Part shown: piece by piece, positions 62,219 to 64,000 of the stretch
How the letters are laid out: the number at the start of each line of letters is the position of its first letter
Position numbering within the stretch: the stretch's first letter is position 1
Assembly: GCA_930367205.1 (NCBI GenBank)
Contig: OV884015.1
Location: 1,674,001-1,738,000, forward strand
Direction of reading: 5' to 3'
Origin: Acanthosoma haemorrhoidale
Taxonomy: Eukaryota > Arthropoda > Insecta > Hemiptera > Acanthosomatidae
Length of the DNA: 64,000 nucleotides
Notes under the pieces: generated by a model
Databases searched by the model: none
Seen by the model: the letters and a program-made list of their open reading frames with translations, nothing else
What the model was told of the DNA's origin: nothing
Program-made: the position numbers and the translations under genes

Positions 62219-64000
62219 CACGGTACACTATCATATTCGACATCATTTGATGTTATATTCACTCGTGACTTCAATCATACGATCGTATCACGTGATATAA
62301 TGAGTGGCAATGATGCGGTACGCTATCATAATCGACATCATCTGATGTTATTGATACATTATACAATCACATTCAACATCATTTGATGTTATATTTACTC
62401 GTAACTTTCATCATACGATCGTATCACGTGATACAATGAGTGCCAATGATACGGTACACTATCATAATCGACATCATCTGATGTTATTGATACGGTATAC
62501 CAGCATGGTTGACATCATTTAATGTTATATTCACTCGTATGTTTAATCATACGATCGTATCACGTGATACAATGAGTGCCAATGATACATTATACAATCA
62601 TATTCAACATCATTTGATGTTATATTTACTCGTAACTTTCATCATACGATCGTATCACGTGATACAATGAGTGCCAATGATACGGCACACTATCATATTC
62701 GACATCATTTGATGTTATATTTACTCGTAACTTTAATCATACGATCGTATCACGTGAAACAACGAGTGCTAATGATACATTATACAATCATATTCAACAT
62801 CATTTAAAGCTATATTCACGAGAAACTTTAATCATACGATCGTATCACGTGATTGAATGAGTGCCAATGATATGGCACACAATCAAATTCGACATCATTT
62901 GATGGCATATTCACACGTAACTTTATTCTTACGATCGTATCACATGATACAATGAGTGCCAATGATACAGCACACTATCATATTTGACATCATTTGATGT
63001 TATATTCACCCGAAACTTTCATCATACGATCGTATCACGTGATTCAATGAGTGCCAATGATTAGGCACACTATCTTATTCGACATCATTTGATGTTATAT
63101 TCACTCGAAACTTTAATCATACGATCATATCACGTGATACTATGAGTGCTAATGATTAGGCACACAATCATATTCGACATCATTTGATGTTATGTTCACG
63201 CGAAACTTTAATCATACAATCATATCACGTGATTGAATGAGTGCCAATGATTAGGCACACAATCATATTCGACATCATTTGATGTTATGTTCACGCGAAA
63301 CATGAATCATACGATTGTAACACGTGATACAATGAGTTCAAATGATACGGTACACAATCATATTCCACATCATTTGATGTTATGTTTACTCGTAACTTTA
63401 ATTATACGATCATATCACGTGATTGAATGAGGGCCAATGATATGACACACAATCATATTCGACATCATTTGATGTTATATTCACTCGTAACTTGAATCAT
63501 ACGATTGTATCACGTGATACAATGAGTGCTAATGATACAGCACACAATCATATTCGACATCATTTGATGTTATATTCACTCGTAACTCTAATCATACGAC
63601 CGTATCACGTGATAGAATGAATGCCAATACTATGGCACACAATCATATTCGACATCATTTGATGTTATATTCACTGGTACCATGAATCATACGATCGTAT
63701 CACGTGATACCATGAGTGCTAATGATTAGGCACACTATCATATTTGACATCATCTGATGTTATTGATACGGTATACGAGCATGTTTGACATCATTTAATG
63801 TTATATTAACTCGTAAGTTTAATCATACGATCGTATCACGTAAAACAATGAGTGCCAATGATACATTATACAATCATATTCAACATCATTTGATGTTATA
63901 TTCACTCGTAACTTGAATCACACGATCGTATTACGTGATACAATGAGTTCAAATGATACGGTACACAATCATATTCGACATCATTTGATGTTATGTTTAC
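62219..64000. repeat. Satellite A array, block 17
   Basis: About 18-19 monomers continuing past the right edge of the window. From about 62760 the order parallels 59900-61250, with private variants such as CATTTAAAGCTATATTC near 62803, GAGGGCCAATG near 63430 and CCAATACTATGG near 63625. Contains 136-bp compound units near 62435-62570 and 63710-63845. Confidence 0.92.

Noticed and set aside
1..64000. Telomeric repeats or rDNA spacer
   Set aside because: No short telomere-type repeats such as TTAGG or TTAGGG arrays, and no rRNA gene sequence.
1..64000. CENP-B box
   Set aside because: I saw no TTCG....A..CGGG pattern in either satellite consensus; the centromere suggestion rests only on array structure and the CDEI-like motif.

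Overview
This is a eukaryotic heterochromatin-type window, most likely from an invertebrate animal. About 93% of it is tandem satellite DNA, and the only real gene is carried by a transposable element. I see no host protein gene, tRNA or rRNA. The animal/arthropod assignment is inferred from the style of the retroelement's pol protein and from the AT-rich satellites; it is not proven.

Two unrelated satellites alternate. Satellite A has a monomer of about 95 bp, covers about 41 kb and has roughly 430 copies. It carries a 12-bp palindrome (ATACGATCGTAT) that overlaps a 14-bp palindrome (GTATCACGTGATAC), and a separate short inverted repeat (ACATCATTTGATGT). Satellite B has a monomer of about 95-98 bp, covers about 18.7 kb and has roughly 190 copies. 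It is AT-rich with A/T tracts and a recurring GTTAGCTCCTGCCC...TTCTCCTGATAC core. B occurs as 14 blocks (0.4-2.3 kb, usually 1.0-1.5 kb) embedded in A, plus one scrambled fragment near 62.1 kb. The A-to-B and B-to-A junctions are essentially the same sequence in all 14 blocks, so composite A+B segments were amplified as units.

Larger repeats are layered on top. Positions 1-16437 recur almost base for base at 19971-36407 (period 19,970 bp). Shorter higher-order units are visible inside: 1,139/1,044-bp (12/11 monomers), 855-bp (9 monomers), 190-bp dimers and composite units of about 3.65-3.75 kb. From about 57.5 kb to the end the order is more irregular, with rearranged monomers and one scrambled A/B patch.

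A complete 4,430-bp Ty3/gypsy-type LTR retrotransposon sits at 53083-57512. It has 162-bp LTRs that are identical to each other, a primer binding site matching the tRNA-Phe 3' end, a polypurine tract, a 5-bp target duplication (ATTTG), and one uninterrupted gag-pol frame of 1,317 aa with zinc knuckles, protease, reverse transcriptase, RNase H and integrase. It is inserted in a satellite A monomer, in the middle of that monomer's inverted repeat. Identical LTRs and an open frame indicate a very recent insertion. No env frame is present.
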